Shown piece by piece: positions 53,096-62,901 of a stretch of DNA of 64,000 nucleotides; position 1 is the stretch's first letter; every line of letters begins with the position of its first letter. Source of the DNA: Acidobacteriota bacterium. Lineage in GTDB: Bacteria; Acidobacteriota; Terriglobia; Acidiferrales; UBA7541. Location: positions 1 through 64,000 of the forward strand of contig JABCYZ010000034.1 in assembly GCA_013289955.1 (NCBI GenBank), given 5' to 3'. Made by a program: the position numbers and the translations under genes. The notes under the pieces are model-generated. The model did not search any database and was not told the origin of the DNA. It worked only from the letters and a program-made list of their open reading frames with translations.

Positions 53096-54120
53096 TCGGG
53101 CTTCCCGGTAATAAGAACTTGTTGAGGCATTCCCGGCACTGGATGCAAGGTGGTCTTCAGAAAACCTGCACTGGCGAACATTTTGCCATACTCAGAAAAA
53201 GTATAGGCGTCGCCGGCGTCGGTTCCAACCAGCATATTTAAGCTGAAAGCGGCCGCCGCTGGCGGAGTCACACGATCTTCATTGGGCACAAACTCGAGAG
53301 TAACGGCCTTGCCGCCGGGCTTCAGAGCAGCAAAAACGCGACGCATCAGTTTTTCGCAGGTAGGGATGTCGAAATGGTGGAAAATATTCGTGAGCAGAAC
53401 AAAGTCGTATCCGCTGCCAAGATCGGTGTCAAAGGCGCTTCCCGGGCGCGCCGTGTAGCGGCCGGAAACGCCGGCGGCCTCGGCGTTCTCCTCGGCGACG
53501 GCCAGGACGGAAGGCCAATCCACGGCGACGATTTTCGCGTTGGGGTTTTTATTCGCGATGGTGATGCCGTAAGTCCCGTGCCCGGCGGCGATATCCAGCA
53601 CACGGGAGGGTTTGCCTTCGGCCGCGCCGATCAGTTCGGCAATGAAGTTTGCCGCCGGGACGGCCAGCTTGGCCATGGATCGCGCGAATGCGACCCACAC
53701 TGCATCCTGCGGCTTCGAATTATCGCCTTCCGCTCCAACCGTTCCCCCGCGGCGGACGGCTGCGGTAAGCGCCTCGATATTCCTTTTGTGCCACGGGCTG
53801 GCCAGAAAACCGGTCACGGCGTGGAGAGAGGCAGGCGAGCGCTTGTCGAGAAAAAGTGCGGACTCCTCCGTGAGCGCGTAACACCCGTTTTCCTTGGCGA
53901 GGAGGCCCATAATCGTCAAGTAATCGCAGAGAATTCGCAATCCTCGCTCGGATGCGCCGATCTTTCGGGCGAGGAGTTCTGAAGTATTCGCCCCCTCGCC
54001 GATGGAAGTGAAGACATCCAGCTCAATTCCAGTTTTGAGCGCTTCGGTATTCTGGAACGCGTTCATCAGAGTGAAGATGCGTTCCGGGGTCGGGCGGTTC
54101 GCTGTAGAAGGTGTAGCCAT
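53092..54120 (-). CDS. SAM-dependent methyltransferase (O-methyltransferase type)
   Basis: A 342-residue two-domain enzyme. The N-terminal dimerisation domain has a winged-helix pattern (ALKTGIELDVFTSIGEG, ILCDYLTIMGLL). The C-terminal Rossmann domain has motif I VLDIAAGHGTYGI, acidic motif IVAVDWP, and NIFHHFDIPTCEKLMRRV. The nearest known enzymes methylate hydroxyl groups of small aromatic or polyketide-like molecules. It is the first gene of the operon with the DinB-like protein, the molybdopterin subunit and the CehA-like hydrolase. Confidence 0.9.
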   Translation of the reverse strand: MATPSTANRPTPERIFTLMNAFQNTEALKTGIELDVFTSIGEGANTSELLARKIGASERGLRILCDYLTIMGLLAKENGCYALTEESALFLDKRSPASLHAVTGFLASPWHKRNIEALTAAVRRGGTVGAEGDNSKPQDAVWVAFARSMAKLAVPAANFIAELIGAAEGKPSRVLDIAAGHGTYGITIANKNPNAKIVAVDWPSVLAVAEENAEAAGVSGRYTARPGSAFDTDLGSGYDFVLLTNIFHHFDIPTCEKLMRRVFAALKPGGKAVTLEFVPNEDRVTPPAAAAFSLNMLVGTDAGDAYTFSEYGKMFASAGFLKTTLHPVPGMPQQVLITGKPE

Positions 54121-54261
54121 AGAAGCTGTCTCCGGCGGCTGAGCTTTCCCAGGTCAAATATACACCTAGCCTGGTGTCCGGCTTGCAGTTCAATTCGGTT
54201 GCCCGGTCCGGTTTGGGCTGGCATACTCTCTCTCCCTGCGCGGCGTTGCGAAGGACACATT

Positions 54262-54993
54262 ATGAAACGCGAATATCACCGCTGGTATTCTCCGCGGCTG
54301 GGCATGGATATGGGCGTGATTGTGCACGGCCATTGGGGACAGCCCATTCTCGGCTTTCCGACCAGCGCGGGCGATGAGACAGAGCTCGAAGGGCAGAGCA
54401 TGATCGGCGCGCTGGCCGATTTTATCGATGGCGGAAAGATAAAGGTTTTCAGCGTCAATTCCATCAACGGGCTGAGCTTTTATAACAAGGGAGCGCATCC
54501 CTTTCACCGCAGTTACGTGCAGGCCATGTTTGATTCCTACCTTCAGCAAGAGGTCGTCCCCTTCATTTGGAACAACTGTCAAAGCCCGGGCATCGCGATT
54601 TCCACAATGGGAGCTTCGTTTGGCGCTTATCACGCGGCGAACAGCTTGTTCAAACATCCCGACATGATCAAACGATGCTTTGCGATGTCGGGTGTCTACG
54701 ACGTTAGGAACTTCATGGACGGGATGTACGACGACAATTTTTACTTCAACAACCCGGTCGACTATCTCGCCAACTTGAACGATCCATGGGTCTTCGGACA
54801 GCTTGCCTCCTCTGACATTCACCTCACGACTGGTACAGGGCCGTGGGAGAACAGCGGGCCCACCTACCGCTTGTCCGAGATCCTTTCAAGCAAAGGGATT
54901 CGCCACTCGCTCGACAATTGGGGCCCGGAAGGCGGACACGATTGGCCTTACTGGAAGCATCAGATGCGTGAGTATGTCGCGCGGCTGTTCTAG
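54262..54993 (+). CDS. Esterase-like alpha/beta hydrolase
   Basis: A 243-residue cytoplasmic protein starting at ATG 54262 (AAGGA upstream). It belongs to the putative-esterase type with the nucleophile elbow STMGASFGAYHA (Ser119) and the catalytic His in GGHDWPYWK; an acidic residue in DIHLTTG-like strand is the probable third member. It has the insertion typical of these proteins with MYDDNFYFNNPVDY. No signal peptide is seen. Substrate unknown. It is divergent from the methyltransferase operon. Confidence 0.82.
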   Translation: MKREYHRWYSPRLGMDMGVIVHGHWGQPILGFPTSAGDETELEGQSMIGALADFIDGGKIKVFSVNSINGLSFYNKGAHPFHRSYVQAMFDSYLQQEVVPFIWNNCQSPGIAISTMGASFGAYHAANSLFKHPDMIKRCFAMSGVYDVRNFMDGMYDDNFYFNNPVDYLANLNDPWVFGQLASSDIHLTTGTGPWENSGPTYRLSEILSSKGIRHSLDNWGPEGGHDWPYWKHQMREYVARLF

Positions 54994-55569
54994 AGAAGGG
55001 GCGTTCGGGCGGCAGGGGACCCTGACGCCTCGACTACTCCCCGAACCGTTTCACAAATATATGGAAATAATGGGTTTCTAGGGTTCCGTGGGCGCGCCGA
55101 GAGAGTACGTGCCGAAAAAGAGAGCAGGAGCCGGGTTGCGATCGGGCCAGGGAAGTGGAAGAAAAGAAAGAAGTGAGGGCAGAAAAAGTGGTACGGGCAG
55201 GTTCCGGGGAATCGCGAGAAACGTTATGGAGATATTTCGCACGATAGGTGTAGGGAGGGAAGGCGCCGATGGAAAGGAATCGGCGGTTTCCGTCTTATGG
55301 ATGTGGCGGGAGGACCTAGGAGGCGTGTCCTCGTTTCGCCTCGATTGGGCCGCGGGTTCGCCAGAACGCGGGGCCATTTGGCGTTGAAATAGAATAAAGA
55401 CCGGCCAGGGTATCCCAGCCATGGCTGAATCTGCTGAAATGCTCCCAGGGCGGCGCCGCCGGAGCTCGTCCGATCAGAAACGTAAGAAAAGGAAATGAGC
55501 GCTAAGCCGCAGGATGCTGCGCGTGCGGGGCGGCTCAGCGCGTTGACTTGACTGGGGGCCCTGCCTAAG
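54994..55569. other. Long intergenic stretch, purine-rich
   Basis: No gene supported. Positions about 55110-55200 are strongly purine-rich on the plus strand. A short inverted repeat, GAGGAC and GTCCTC, lies at 55310-55332. The promoter of the kinase gene must be here, but no clear boxes were found. Confidence 0.4.
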
Positions 55570-58500
55570 ATGAATGGCAACGACGGACCGCAGAATATGA
55601 TTGGCAAGAGCCTCGGGCACTATCTCATTATCGAAGAGATTGGAGCGGGTGGCATGGGGGTGGTATATCGCGCGCGCGATAGCCGCCTCGAGCGAGACGT
55701 AGCAATCAAGGTCTTGCCTGCTGGAATGTTCGCCCATCCCGAGGCGCGCAGGCGCTTTCGCAATGAAGCGCTGGCTCTCGCGCGGCTGAATCATCCCAAT
55801 ATATGTTCGGTATACGATTTCGACAGTGAGGACGGCGCCGATTTCCTGGTAATGGAGTATGTTCCGGGGCTGTCGCTGGACAAGCGGCTGGGGGAAGGGA
55901 GCCTGGGGCTCGACGAGGTGCAGCGGTTAGGCGTGCAGCTTGCGGCGGGCTTGGCGGCGGCCCACGAGCAGAGAATTGTTCATCGCGACCTGAAACCCGG
56001 GAATCTGCGGCTTACCTCGGACGGACGTCTGAAGATATTGGATTTTGGGCTGGCCAGGCTTTTTCACCCGGATGAGGGTGGCGACCTGACGGTAAGCCTG
56101 GCGGAAACGAGCAGTTTTTCCGGCACGGTTCCCTACATGGCTCCCGAGCAGCTGCGAGGGGAAGCGCTCGATACCCGCACGGACATTTACTCCGCGGGGG
56201 CGGTACTTTACGAGATGACGACCGGGAGGCGGCCCTTCCCGGAACCGCAACTGGCGAAACTGATCGAAGCAATTCTGCAGAAAGACCCGCTGAAACCAAG
56301 CCAGATCAACCGGAGAGTGTCCTCCGCGCTCGAGACCATCTTGCTAAAGGCGATGGATCGGCAGCCGGAGCGGCGGTACCAGTCGGCGAGGGAACTGGAG
56401 ATCGATCTGGAGAGGCTCGGAGCGGGACAGCCCCTCGGTGCGACGCGCGGTGGACTATTGCCCTCGCGCGTAGTGGCCGCGGCTCTGGGTCTGGTATTGA
56501 TCGCGGGTGTTGGGATGGGGTGGTACCTCCAGCATCGCGGTCGAACGAGGCAAACGCTGACGCAGGATTCCGGGGCGCGCGCCGGGCATGGCGTGCGGGT
56601 TGTGCAACGGCGTTCGGTGGCCGTCTTGGGATTCAAGAACTTAACGGGCAACCCGGATGCGGCGTGGCTTAGCACGGCGCTCTCAGAAATGCTGAGCACG
56701 GAGCTGGCGGCGGGAGAGCGGTTGCGAACGGTTTCCGGAGAGAATGTGTCGCGCATGAAGCGCGACCTCGCGCTGACGGACGCGGACAGCTACGCGAAAG
56801 ACACGCTCGCGCGCATACGTCTGAATCTATCGAGCGACGTGGTGGTTTTCGGGACGTACCTGCTGGTACCGGACCGTGCGGGCGCCAAGATCCGTGTGGA
56901 TCTTCGCGTTCAGGAGACGGCCACAGGGGAAACGCTGGCAGCGGTCCAGGAAACGGGTCCCGAGTCTGACTTGCTCGAAGTGGTTGCGCGAGCGGGCGCA
57001 AAGCTGCGTACGGCGCTGGGAGCGCCGCAACTTTCTACAGAGGATACGACCCACGTGAAGGCGGCGCTGCCGCAATCCGGGGAAGCCGCGCGATTCTACG
57101 CAGAAGGCTTGGACAAGCTGCGAAAGTCTGAAAGCGTGGCGGCGCGAGACCTGTTGCAAAAAGCCGTGGCCGCCGATCCGGCAAGCGCCGAAGCGCACGT
57201 GGCACTGGCAACGGCCTGGGGCCAGCTGGGATATGACGCGAAGGCGCTCGAGGAAGCGAAGATGGCGGTGGAGCTCTCGACCCATCTTTCGCGAGAAGAG
57301 AGTTTGTCGATCGAAGGGCGCTATTGGCAAGCGGCACACAATTGGCCCAAAGCGGTCGAGACTTACAAATCGCTCAACACCTTCTTTCCGGACAACCCGG
57401 AGTATGCGCTGCAGCTGGCGACCGCACAGGGTTTCGCAGGGCATCCCGACCAGTCGCTCGCGACGCTCGAACAATTGCGGCAGACGATACCGGAGATGAA
57501 GGACGACGCGCGGGTCGATCTGGTAGAGGCCAGCACCGCCGACCACTTGTCCGATTTCAAGCGCGAGCAGGCGGCCTCGGAGCGGGCGGTCGAGAAAGCC
57601 AAGGCGCGTGGAGAGCAGCTGACGGCGGCGCGGGCGCTGCTGCTGGAAGGCTGGGCCTGGCACAATCTCGGCGATTCGGCGAAAGCGGTGGCTACCTCGG
57701 AAGAGGCCAAGGCAAGTTACGAGGCGGCGGGGGATCGCCTGGGAGTCGCGCGGGCGCTGCACAATCTGGGGATCGATTCCATCCAGCACGGCAATCTGGA
57801 TGTAGCAGAAAAGCAGTTCAACGAAGCGCTCGCGATACGCCGGGCCATCGAGGACAACCAGGGAATAAACCGCGCGGTCGGGAATCTCGGAAGAATACGC
57901 GAGCAAAGAGGGGATCTCGAAGGAGCGAGGAAGTTTTATGAAGAGAGCCTCGCGATCGCGCGCAAGATCTCGGACCGGGGATCGATCGGTAATGCTCTGG
58001 GAAACATTGCCAATATATACGTCGCAGAAGGGCATCCCGCGGAGGCGCGCCGGTACTATGAGCAATCGCTGGCCCTGCACCGCGAGACCGGCGACAAAGT
58101 AGGCATCGGGGCCGCTCTCGCGAATCTGGGAAACCTGGCTTCGGATGCGGGAGACATGGCGTCGGCACGCAAGCTATATGAAGAATCGGCGGCAAAGTTC
58201 GAGGAAGCAGGCCAGAAATCGGGCGTGGCCCAGTTAAGAGTGCTGCTGGGGAATTTTTCCTACGATCAGGGAGAATATGCTCTGGCGAAGACGAACTTTG
58301 AGCAAGCCCTCGCTTCGGCCAAAGAGATTGGCGATCCGGCGACGGCAAGCGATGCGGAAACGGGGTTGTGCAATGTAGCGCGCATGGAAGGGGATTGGGT
58401 GACGGCCCGCGTTCACGCGGAGAATGCGGTGACTGCGGCACGAAGTGGGGGCGAGAAGAAATTGGTGGCCATGGCCTTGCTGGGTTTCTCGGGCGCATTG

Positions 58501-59220
58501 CTGGGCCAGGGGGATCTCAAAGGAGCCGAGAAAGCGGCGAACGACGGCCTTCTGGCGGCACGCGAGAGTGGCGACAAAGAAATGATTGCCATGGGGATCT
58601 ATGAAACGGCGGAGACGCCGTTCTATCAGGGAGATTTTCCGGCGGCCCAGAATGCTTACGAGCAGGCGCTGGCGCTGCACCAGGAGACCAAGAATTCCGT
58701 TTCCATTGCCGAGACACAGCTGGCGCTGGCGGAAGTGGCGCTCCAGGAGCAACAATCGGCTCGCGCGTCTTCGCTTCTGCAGCAAGCCGCTCCCGTGCTG
58801 CATCGGGGGAAGAACGCACATCTCGAGGCAAGGGCGTATCTCTTGTTGGGGCGCACGGCTCTGGAGCAGAAGCGCGTCCCGCAAGCGCAGAAGTTTTTCG
58901 CCGAGGCGACAAGCATGGCATCGAAGAATGTGGACCCCGATCAGCGACTGGAGTTTGCGGCGTGGTCCGCGCGAGCCGATGCGGCGGCAGGGTCCGGGGC
59001 GAAGGCACTTAAAACGCTGCAGGAATCGATTTCTGAGTTCGGATCGAAGGCAGGTGCGAGTGCGCAATTTGAAGGGCGGCTCGCGCTTGCGGAGTTGACG
59101 CTCAGGTTCGGCGATGCTTCACAGGCACGGGCCCAGCTGGAAGCGATCGAGAAGGATGCCGGCGGAAAGAGTTTCTCCGTGTTCGCACGCAGGGCAGCGG
59201 CGCTGCGGAATCCCACCTAA
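55570..59220 (+). CDS. Ser/Thr protein kinase with TPR sensor region
   Basis: A 1216-residue transmembrane kinase. The kinase domain spans residues 17-285: glycine loop GAGGMG, Lys47 in VAIKVLP, catalytic HRDLKPGN (138-145), DFG (158-160) and APE (191-193). One membrane helix lies at 299-320. The outer part begins with a FlgO/CsgG-like region (VAVLGFKNLTGNPDA, about 345-480) and continues with at least ten tetratricopeptide repeats to the C-terminus. Kinases of this layout are frequent in Acidobacteriota and signal through phosphorylation of other proteins. It stands alone, convergent with the aminopeptidase gene. The ATG at 55570 is kept; ATG 55597 is possible. Confidence 0.94.
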   Translation: MNGNDGPQNMIGKSLGHYLIIEEIGAGGMGVVYRARDSRLERDVAIKVLPAGMFAHPEARRRFRNEALALARLNHPNICSVYDFDSEDGADFLVMEYVPGLSLDKRLGEGSLGLDEVQRLGVQLAAGLAAAHEQRIVHRDLKPGNLRLTSDGRLKILDFGLARLFHPDEGGDLTVSLAETSSFSGTVPYMAPEQLRGEALDTRTDIYSAGAVLYEMTTGRRPFPEPQLAKLIEAILQKDPLKPSQINRRVSSALETILLKAMDRQPERRYQSARELEIDLERLGAGQPLGATRGGLLPSRVVAAALGLVLIAGVGMGWYLQHRGRTRQTLTQDSGARAGHGVRVVQRRSVAVLGFKNLTGNPDAAWLSTALSEMLSTELAAGERLRTVSGENVSRMKRDLALTDADSYAKDTLARIRLNLSSDVVVFGTYLLVPDRAGAKIRVDLRVQETATGETLAAVQETGPESDLLEVVARAGAKLRTALGAPQLSTEDTTHVKAALPQSGEAARFYAEGLDKLRKSESVAARDLLQKAVAADPASAEAHVALATAWGQLGYDAKALEEAKMAVELSTHLSREESLSIEGRYWQAAHNWPKAVETYKSLNTFFPDNPEYALQLATAQGFAGHPDQSLATLEQLRQTIPEMKDDARVDLVEASTADHLSDFKREQAASERAVEKAKARGEQLTAARALLLEGWAWHNLGDSAKAVATSEEAKASYEAAGDRLGVARALHNLGIDSIQHGNLDVAEKQFNEALAIRRAIEDNQGINRAVGNLGRIREQRGDLEGARKFYEESLAIARKISDRGSIGNALGNIANIYVAEGHPAEARRYYEQSLALHRETGDKVGIGAALANLGNLASDAGDMASARKLYEESAAKFEEAGQKSGVAQLRVLLGNFSYDQGEYALAKTNFEQALASAKEIGDPATASDAETGLCNVARMEGDWVTARVHAENAVTAARSGGEKKLVAMALLGFSGALLGQGDLKGAEKAANDGLLAARESGDKEMIAMGIYETAETPFYQGDFPAAQNAYEQALALHQETKNSVSIAETQLALAEVALQEQQSARASSLLQQAAPVLHRGKNAHLEARAYLLLGRTALEQKRVPQAQKFFAEATSMASKNVDPDQRLEFAAWSARADAAAGSGAKALKTLQESISEFGSKAGASAQFEGRLALAELTLRFGDASQARAQLEAIEKDAGGKSFSVFARRAAALRNPT

Positions 59221-59247
59221 AGACAAACTTTAGGAGTTCCGAAGAAT

Positions 59248-60273
59248 TCAGGCGAGGCCAAGGTGGTCTAGCTGGTAGTGTCCTCGAGAGATGACTTGAT
59301 CGTCGTCGATCCAGACGTCGCAGTTGCGCGTGAGGACGTCGACATGGGTTTTGGATTTCCAGTCGGCGTGGGTTTGACTGCCGTAGGGATCGCCGAAGGC
59401 GATGTGCACGCCGGGAAATTTTTCGTCCTGCAGAAGGATGCCGATCATCGAGGAGAGACCGAGGTTGGTGCCAAAGGCCAGTTCGCCCACGCGGTCGCTG
59501 TTTTCGTCGGTGTGGCAGTACTGCCAGAATTCAGATTCGAGGTCCTTGCGGGCGCAATCCACGCAGGTTAGGCGGGCGCCTTCGATCGTGAGTACGAGTG
59601 GCGTAGTTTGCAGGTCGCCGTATTTTCCATTGAAATGATCGCCAGCGGTGGCATCGCAGACGAAGGTGCCATCGACAGTGGCGGGTGTGGTGAAGACTTC
59701 GCCGGCGGGAAGATTGGACCAGTAGCGCGGGCTGATGAGGCCGCTGGTTTTGACCCAATCGAGGCCGCGATCAAAATGCGCTGCGAAGCTCGTGCCAGCT
59801 TCGGTTTTTACCGTAAGCGTTTGGGCGCGGAGCATACGTTCCCTGAGCTTATCGCTCAGGCGATCGACCATCTGATAGTCGGCGCGCATGCCTTGCTGCA
59901 TGATTTCAGGTGTTACGCCCACCATGTGGGCGTAGCGGATTTGTCGGCGCTCGACGACGCGGACGATGGCCATGCGCGCGCCGAGTTCGCCGGGCTGCGG
60001 TGTCATGCACATGATGCCAACGTCGGCGGTTTCGAGAGCTTCGAGGACGTCAGCCGGAGCAGCAGTCATGGGCCGCGGACCAAAATCCTCAAGGAGCAAG
60101 CCAGTGTACTGGGCGCTGCGATCTTCGATCGCGGCGGCGAGGCTGGCGGCTACAGAGCGGCTTGCCTGGTCGGCGATGAGCGCGACCTGCTCGCCGGGGC
60201 GGACACCGAGGCAGGTTTCTACGGCATTTTTGGCGCCGGGCATTAACAATGGGTCTGGGTGGCCGAAGTACAT
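59248..60273 (-). CDS. M29-like aminopeptidase
   Basis: A 341-residue cytoplasmic protein similar to the M29 aminopeptidase/NicX-like group. Landmarks are GVRPGEQVALIAD near the N-terminus, LPAGEVFTTP with its conserved Glu, GELAFGTNLG, and GDPYGSQTHADWKSKTHVDV with His and Asp candidates for metal binding. M29 enzymes are metal-dependent aminopeptidases; the same fold also includes ring-opening dioxygenases, so the reaction is not certain. It is the last gene of the ligase operon, 143 bases after the second ATP-grasp gene, which suggests it trims or recycles a peptide made there. Confidence 0.85.
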   Translation of the reverse strand: MYFGHPDPLLMPGAKNAVETCLGVRPGEQVALIADQASRSVAASLAAAIEDRSAQYTGLLLEDFGPRPMTAAPADVLEALETADVGIMCMTPQPGELGARMAIVRVVERRQIRYAHMVGVTPEIMQQGMRADYQMVDRLSDKLRERMLRAQTLTVKTEAGTSFAAHFDRGLDWVKTSGLISPRYWSNLPAGEVFTTPATVDGTFVCDATAGDHFNGKYGDLQTTPLVLTIEGARLTCVDCARKDLESEFWQYCHTDENSDRVGELAFGTNLGLSSMIGILLQDEKFPGVHIAFGDPYGSQTHADWKSKTHVDVLTRNCDVWIDDDQVISRGHYQLDHLGLA

Positions 60274-60416
60274 GTCTCAATTTTACAAGAATTGGCGGAA
60301 ATTTGAAGAGTTGTTCATCCAATGGGCTGGATTTATGGAAACAGACAAATCACGGCCGCACAAAACTTCTGGGAGCTGCGGAGAAAAGCGGAAGCAGGGC
60401 TGCCGCACTCCGGATC

Positions 60417-61811
60417 TCAAGAGGGGACCGGGCGCCGGGAGACGCAGAAGGCGGGAACTTGGCCCCCGCCGCTGGTGACATTGGCGAGGCCGGTGGCGCT
60501 GAGGCGAGTGAGGAAACCGGCGAGTTTTCCGCGGAAAAGATAGGGGGCGAAATCGACGAGCATGTCGCGGTAGTCGACTTTGCCGACGTTGGCGATGTAG
60601 GGAAAAACTTCGCGGCGGATTGGGATCCGTTCCTGGACAATCCAGGTGCCGTTTTTGGTGGAAAGCGCGCGGCCGATGGCGGCGTCCCATGCCGATTCGT
60701 CCGTTTCCCAGCCGAGAGTCACGCCGGTGCCGCCGTACTCGTCGCTGGGTTTGAGGACGAGGTTTTCGCGTTCTTTGCCGATGAAGGCGAGGAGTTCGAC
60801 GGGCTGGCCGTAGTGCGAGGTCCTTACGTCGGAAACAACTCGCGTCCAGGGGATGTGCCGGCGGATGAGTTCGCGCTCGTCGTGGGAAAACAGGGCGCCG
60901 TTTTGCTCGTCGGTGAGGACGGCGAAAAAGGCTTTCACGTGGGGAATCTTGCAGCGGAAGGTGTTGGCGACGCAGACGGCGTTGGCGGTATAGGCTTTTA
61001 CGAGGGCGGAGCACTCGGCGGGCTTGGCGACGATGTCGTTGATGAGGACGCGGCGGTATACGAGGTCGATTTTGGTGTCGTGGGCGATGAGCTTGTTGCC
61101 GTCGAATTCCAGGTCGCGTGGATCGGCGATAACGGTGGGGACGCCCATTTTTTCGAAACGAGATCGCAGAATTTCGAACTCGCTGTAGGTGGGGACGTCC
61201 TCCCAATCGACGATGGCGATTTGCGGAGGACTGGCGGAGCCACCCCAATCGACGTAGCTCATGATCAGAGCATCGAGAAGCTTGGCGCTCAGCGGGTAAC
61301 TCTGGATCGAATAATTCTGACTGAATTTGGCCATGACGGGCAGCTCGCGAAAAATCTCCGCCAGGGTTTCCGCGTAGCCGGCACCGGCCGGAGACTCGCC
61401 GTTGTATTCTGCGAATTTCAGGGAGTCGGGAAGAAGAAAAGCATCCAGGCGGGAAGCGGTGCTGGCCCGGCCGTAGGCGGCCGGGAGACGAGCCAGGCGT
61501 TCTTCCTCCGGGCGCAGATGAAGCTGGGCGAAAAGGTGTTTGTCTGCCAGCGCGGCGATGACGACACGTTCGCCGAGATCCGCGATGGTCTCGGCGACCG
61601 AGCGTACGCGCTCTTCATCTTCGGGCGATAGAAAAAAAGGGCGGAGAAAAGGGCAATGGACGCGGTCGCCGAAGGTGAGTTTTGATTGGCGCAGGCGTTT
61701 GAACAGATCTTCGGGGAGAGCAGGGACGCGGAGGAGCGTGGCCTTCAGGATGTCGTTCCACTCCTGGGCGGGATCGTGAGGAGAGAAGGAATGTGTGGGG
61801 GCGGTGGTCAT
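60417..61811 (-). CDS. ATP-grasp ligase, glutathionylspermidine-synthase type
   Basis: A 464-residue protein whose order of motifs resembles circularly permuted ATP-grasp enzymes of the glutathionylspermidine-synthase type: AEYNGESPAGAGY in the first half and VLKPSDEYGGTGVTLG with WIVQERIPI in the second half, which should form the ATP-binding site. ATG 61811 overlaps the preceding gene's stop by four bases, so the longer frame upstream is not used. Such enzymes join a carboxylate to an amine via acyl phosphate. With the two ligase genes upstream it probably adds a third residue to a small metabolite. Substrates are unknown. Confidence 0.87.
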   Translation of the reverse strand: MTTAPTHSFSPHDPAQEWNDILKATLLRVPALPEDLFKRLRQSKLTFGDRVHCPFLRPFFLSPEDEERVRSVAETIADLGERVVIAALADKHLFAQLHLRPEEERLARLPAAYGRASTASRLDAFLLPDSLKFAEYNGESPAGAGYAETLAEIFRELPVMAKFSQNYSIQSYPLSAKLLDALIMSYVDWGGSASPPQIAIVDWEDVPTYSEFEILRSRFEKMGVPTVIADPRDLEFDGNKLIAHDTKIDLVYRRVLINDIVAKPAECSALVKAYTANAVCVANTFRCKIPHVKAFFAVLTDEQNGALFSHDERELIRRHIPWTRVVSDVRTSHYGQPVELLAFIGKERENLVLKPSDEYGGTGVTLGWETDESAWDAAIGRALSTKNGTWIVQERIPIRREVFPYIANVGKVDYRDMLVDFAPYLFRGKLAGFLTRLSATGLANVTSGGGQVPAFCVSRRPVPS

Positions 61812-62851
61812 TTTGTTTTGAGCCCCGGTGATCCCGCAGAAGAGCTGGCTGGCGCGCTCGGCGCCGAGGATTGACTTGCGGCGGCGCTTTTGGGCGCCCC
61901 GGTGAAGCCGGAGGCCGCGCCGACGCTGAGCATCTCTTCCCATCGTGGCCAGGGGAAAGAGGCTACGCCGTGGAGCGCACGGTCAATCACGAGCCGTGCC
62001 ATTTTGTCGACTACGTGCTCGAAATAAAATTCGGTGATGCGGTCGCGCTCCATATCGGGCGCGGGATTGAGGAAATCGATCGCATAGGGGACGCCGTCCT
62101 GCACGGCAAATTCGATGGTGTTCATTTCGTAGCCGAGGGCTTCATTAATGGTCTGTGCATCTTTGACGATGCGGGCGCCAAGCTCGGACGACAAATAATT
62201 GTGATCGACAAGGTATTTGCGGTCTTTCGGATCGTAATGAACGGGAGTGATATCGGACTTTCCGAAGGTGAAGCAGCGGATGTACTTGTCGAAATGTATG
62301 AATTCCTGGAGGGTCATGCAGTAGGGCGAGGTTTTGTCGTAGGCGGCGAGGAGCTCCTCTTTGTTGTGAACTTTGTAGACGAGCTTCCAGCCGCCACCCG
62401 AAAAAGGTTTGAGGATGGCAGGGCGGCCGACGTAGTCGAGCAGAGCGTCCCAGTCGACCGGATAGGTGAGGTTGTGGAGCGATTCGGAAGTGATGTCGAC
62501 GTCGCTCGGATATCCCTTTTGCGGCAGGAGAATTGTTTTGGGGATGGCGATGCCGAGTTTCGAGGCGACGGCGTAGTTGAAAAACTTGTCGTCGGCCGTC
62601 CACCAGAAGGGATTGTTGATGACGTAGGCGCCCTGTAGGACAGCGTGTTTTAGATAGCCACGGTAGTATTCGACTTCATGCGAGATGCGGTCGACGATGA
62701 CGCGGTAACCGGAGGGCTCGCCCATACGCGTGCCGCCGAGCTTTAGGAATTCGGCAGCAACGCCGTCTTTTTTTCCGAGTTCATTGACGCGCACGATGAA
62801 GGCTGGGGGAAAGCTGTATTCACGCCCGCAGAGAAGGCCAACCTTTTTCAT
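61808..62851 (-). CDS. ATP-grasp ligase (RimK-like)
   Basis: A 347-residue protein starting at ATG 62851 with AGGAGC upstream. The N-terminal domain begins KKVGLLCGREYSFPPAFIVR; the ATP-grasp core has RPAILKPFSGGGWKLVYKVH, LQEFIHFDKYIRCFTFG and AIDFLNPAPDMERD, including the Mg2+-binding Asp and Asn. The last 30 residues are an Ala/Ser/Pro-rich tail. It should form a peptide or amide bond with ATP. It lies 50 bases behind the GCS2-type ligase gene and overlaps the next ligase gene by four bases. Confidence 0.9.
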   Translation of the reverse strand: MKKVGLLCGREYSFPPAFIVRVNELGKKDGVAAEFLKLGGTRMGEPSGYRVIVDRISHEVEYYRGYLKHAVLQGAYVINNPFWWTADDKFFNYAVASKLGIAIPKTILLPQKGYPSDVDITSESLHNLTYPVDWDALLDYVGRPAILKPFSGGGWKLVYKVHNKEELLAAYDKTSPYCMTLQEFIHFDKYIRCFTFGKSDITPVHYDPKDRKYLVDHNYLSSELGARIVKDAQTINEALGYEMNTIEFAVQDGVPYAIDFLNPAPDMERDRITEFYFEHVVDKMARLVIDRALHGVASFPWPRWEEMLSVGAASGFTGAPKSAAASQSSAPSAPASSSAGSPGLKTK

Positions 62852-62901
62852 GTTTTTGCTCCTGACAGGTGAACCCAAGACCTTACGCCTTGCAGATGGT
62901 T

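Noticed and set aside
55310..55332. GAGGAC/GTCCTC inverted repeat in the long intergenic gap
   Set aside because: Six-base arms with an 11-base spacer are expected by chance in this GC-rich DNA.
60249..61631. 460-codon plus-strand frame opposite the second ATP-grasp gene
   Set aside because: Gly/Asp/Val-rich composition typical of the antisense frame of a real gene; the minus frame has the ATP-grasp motifs.
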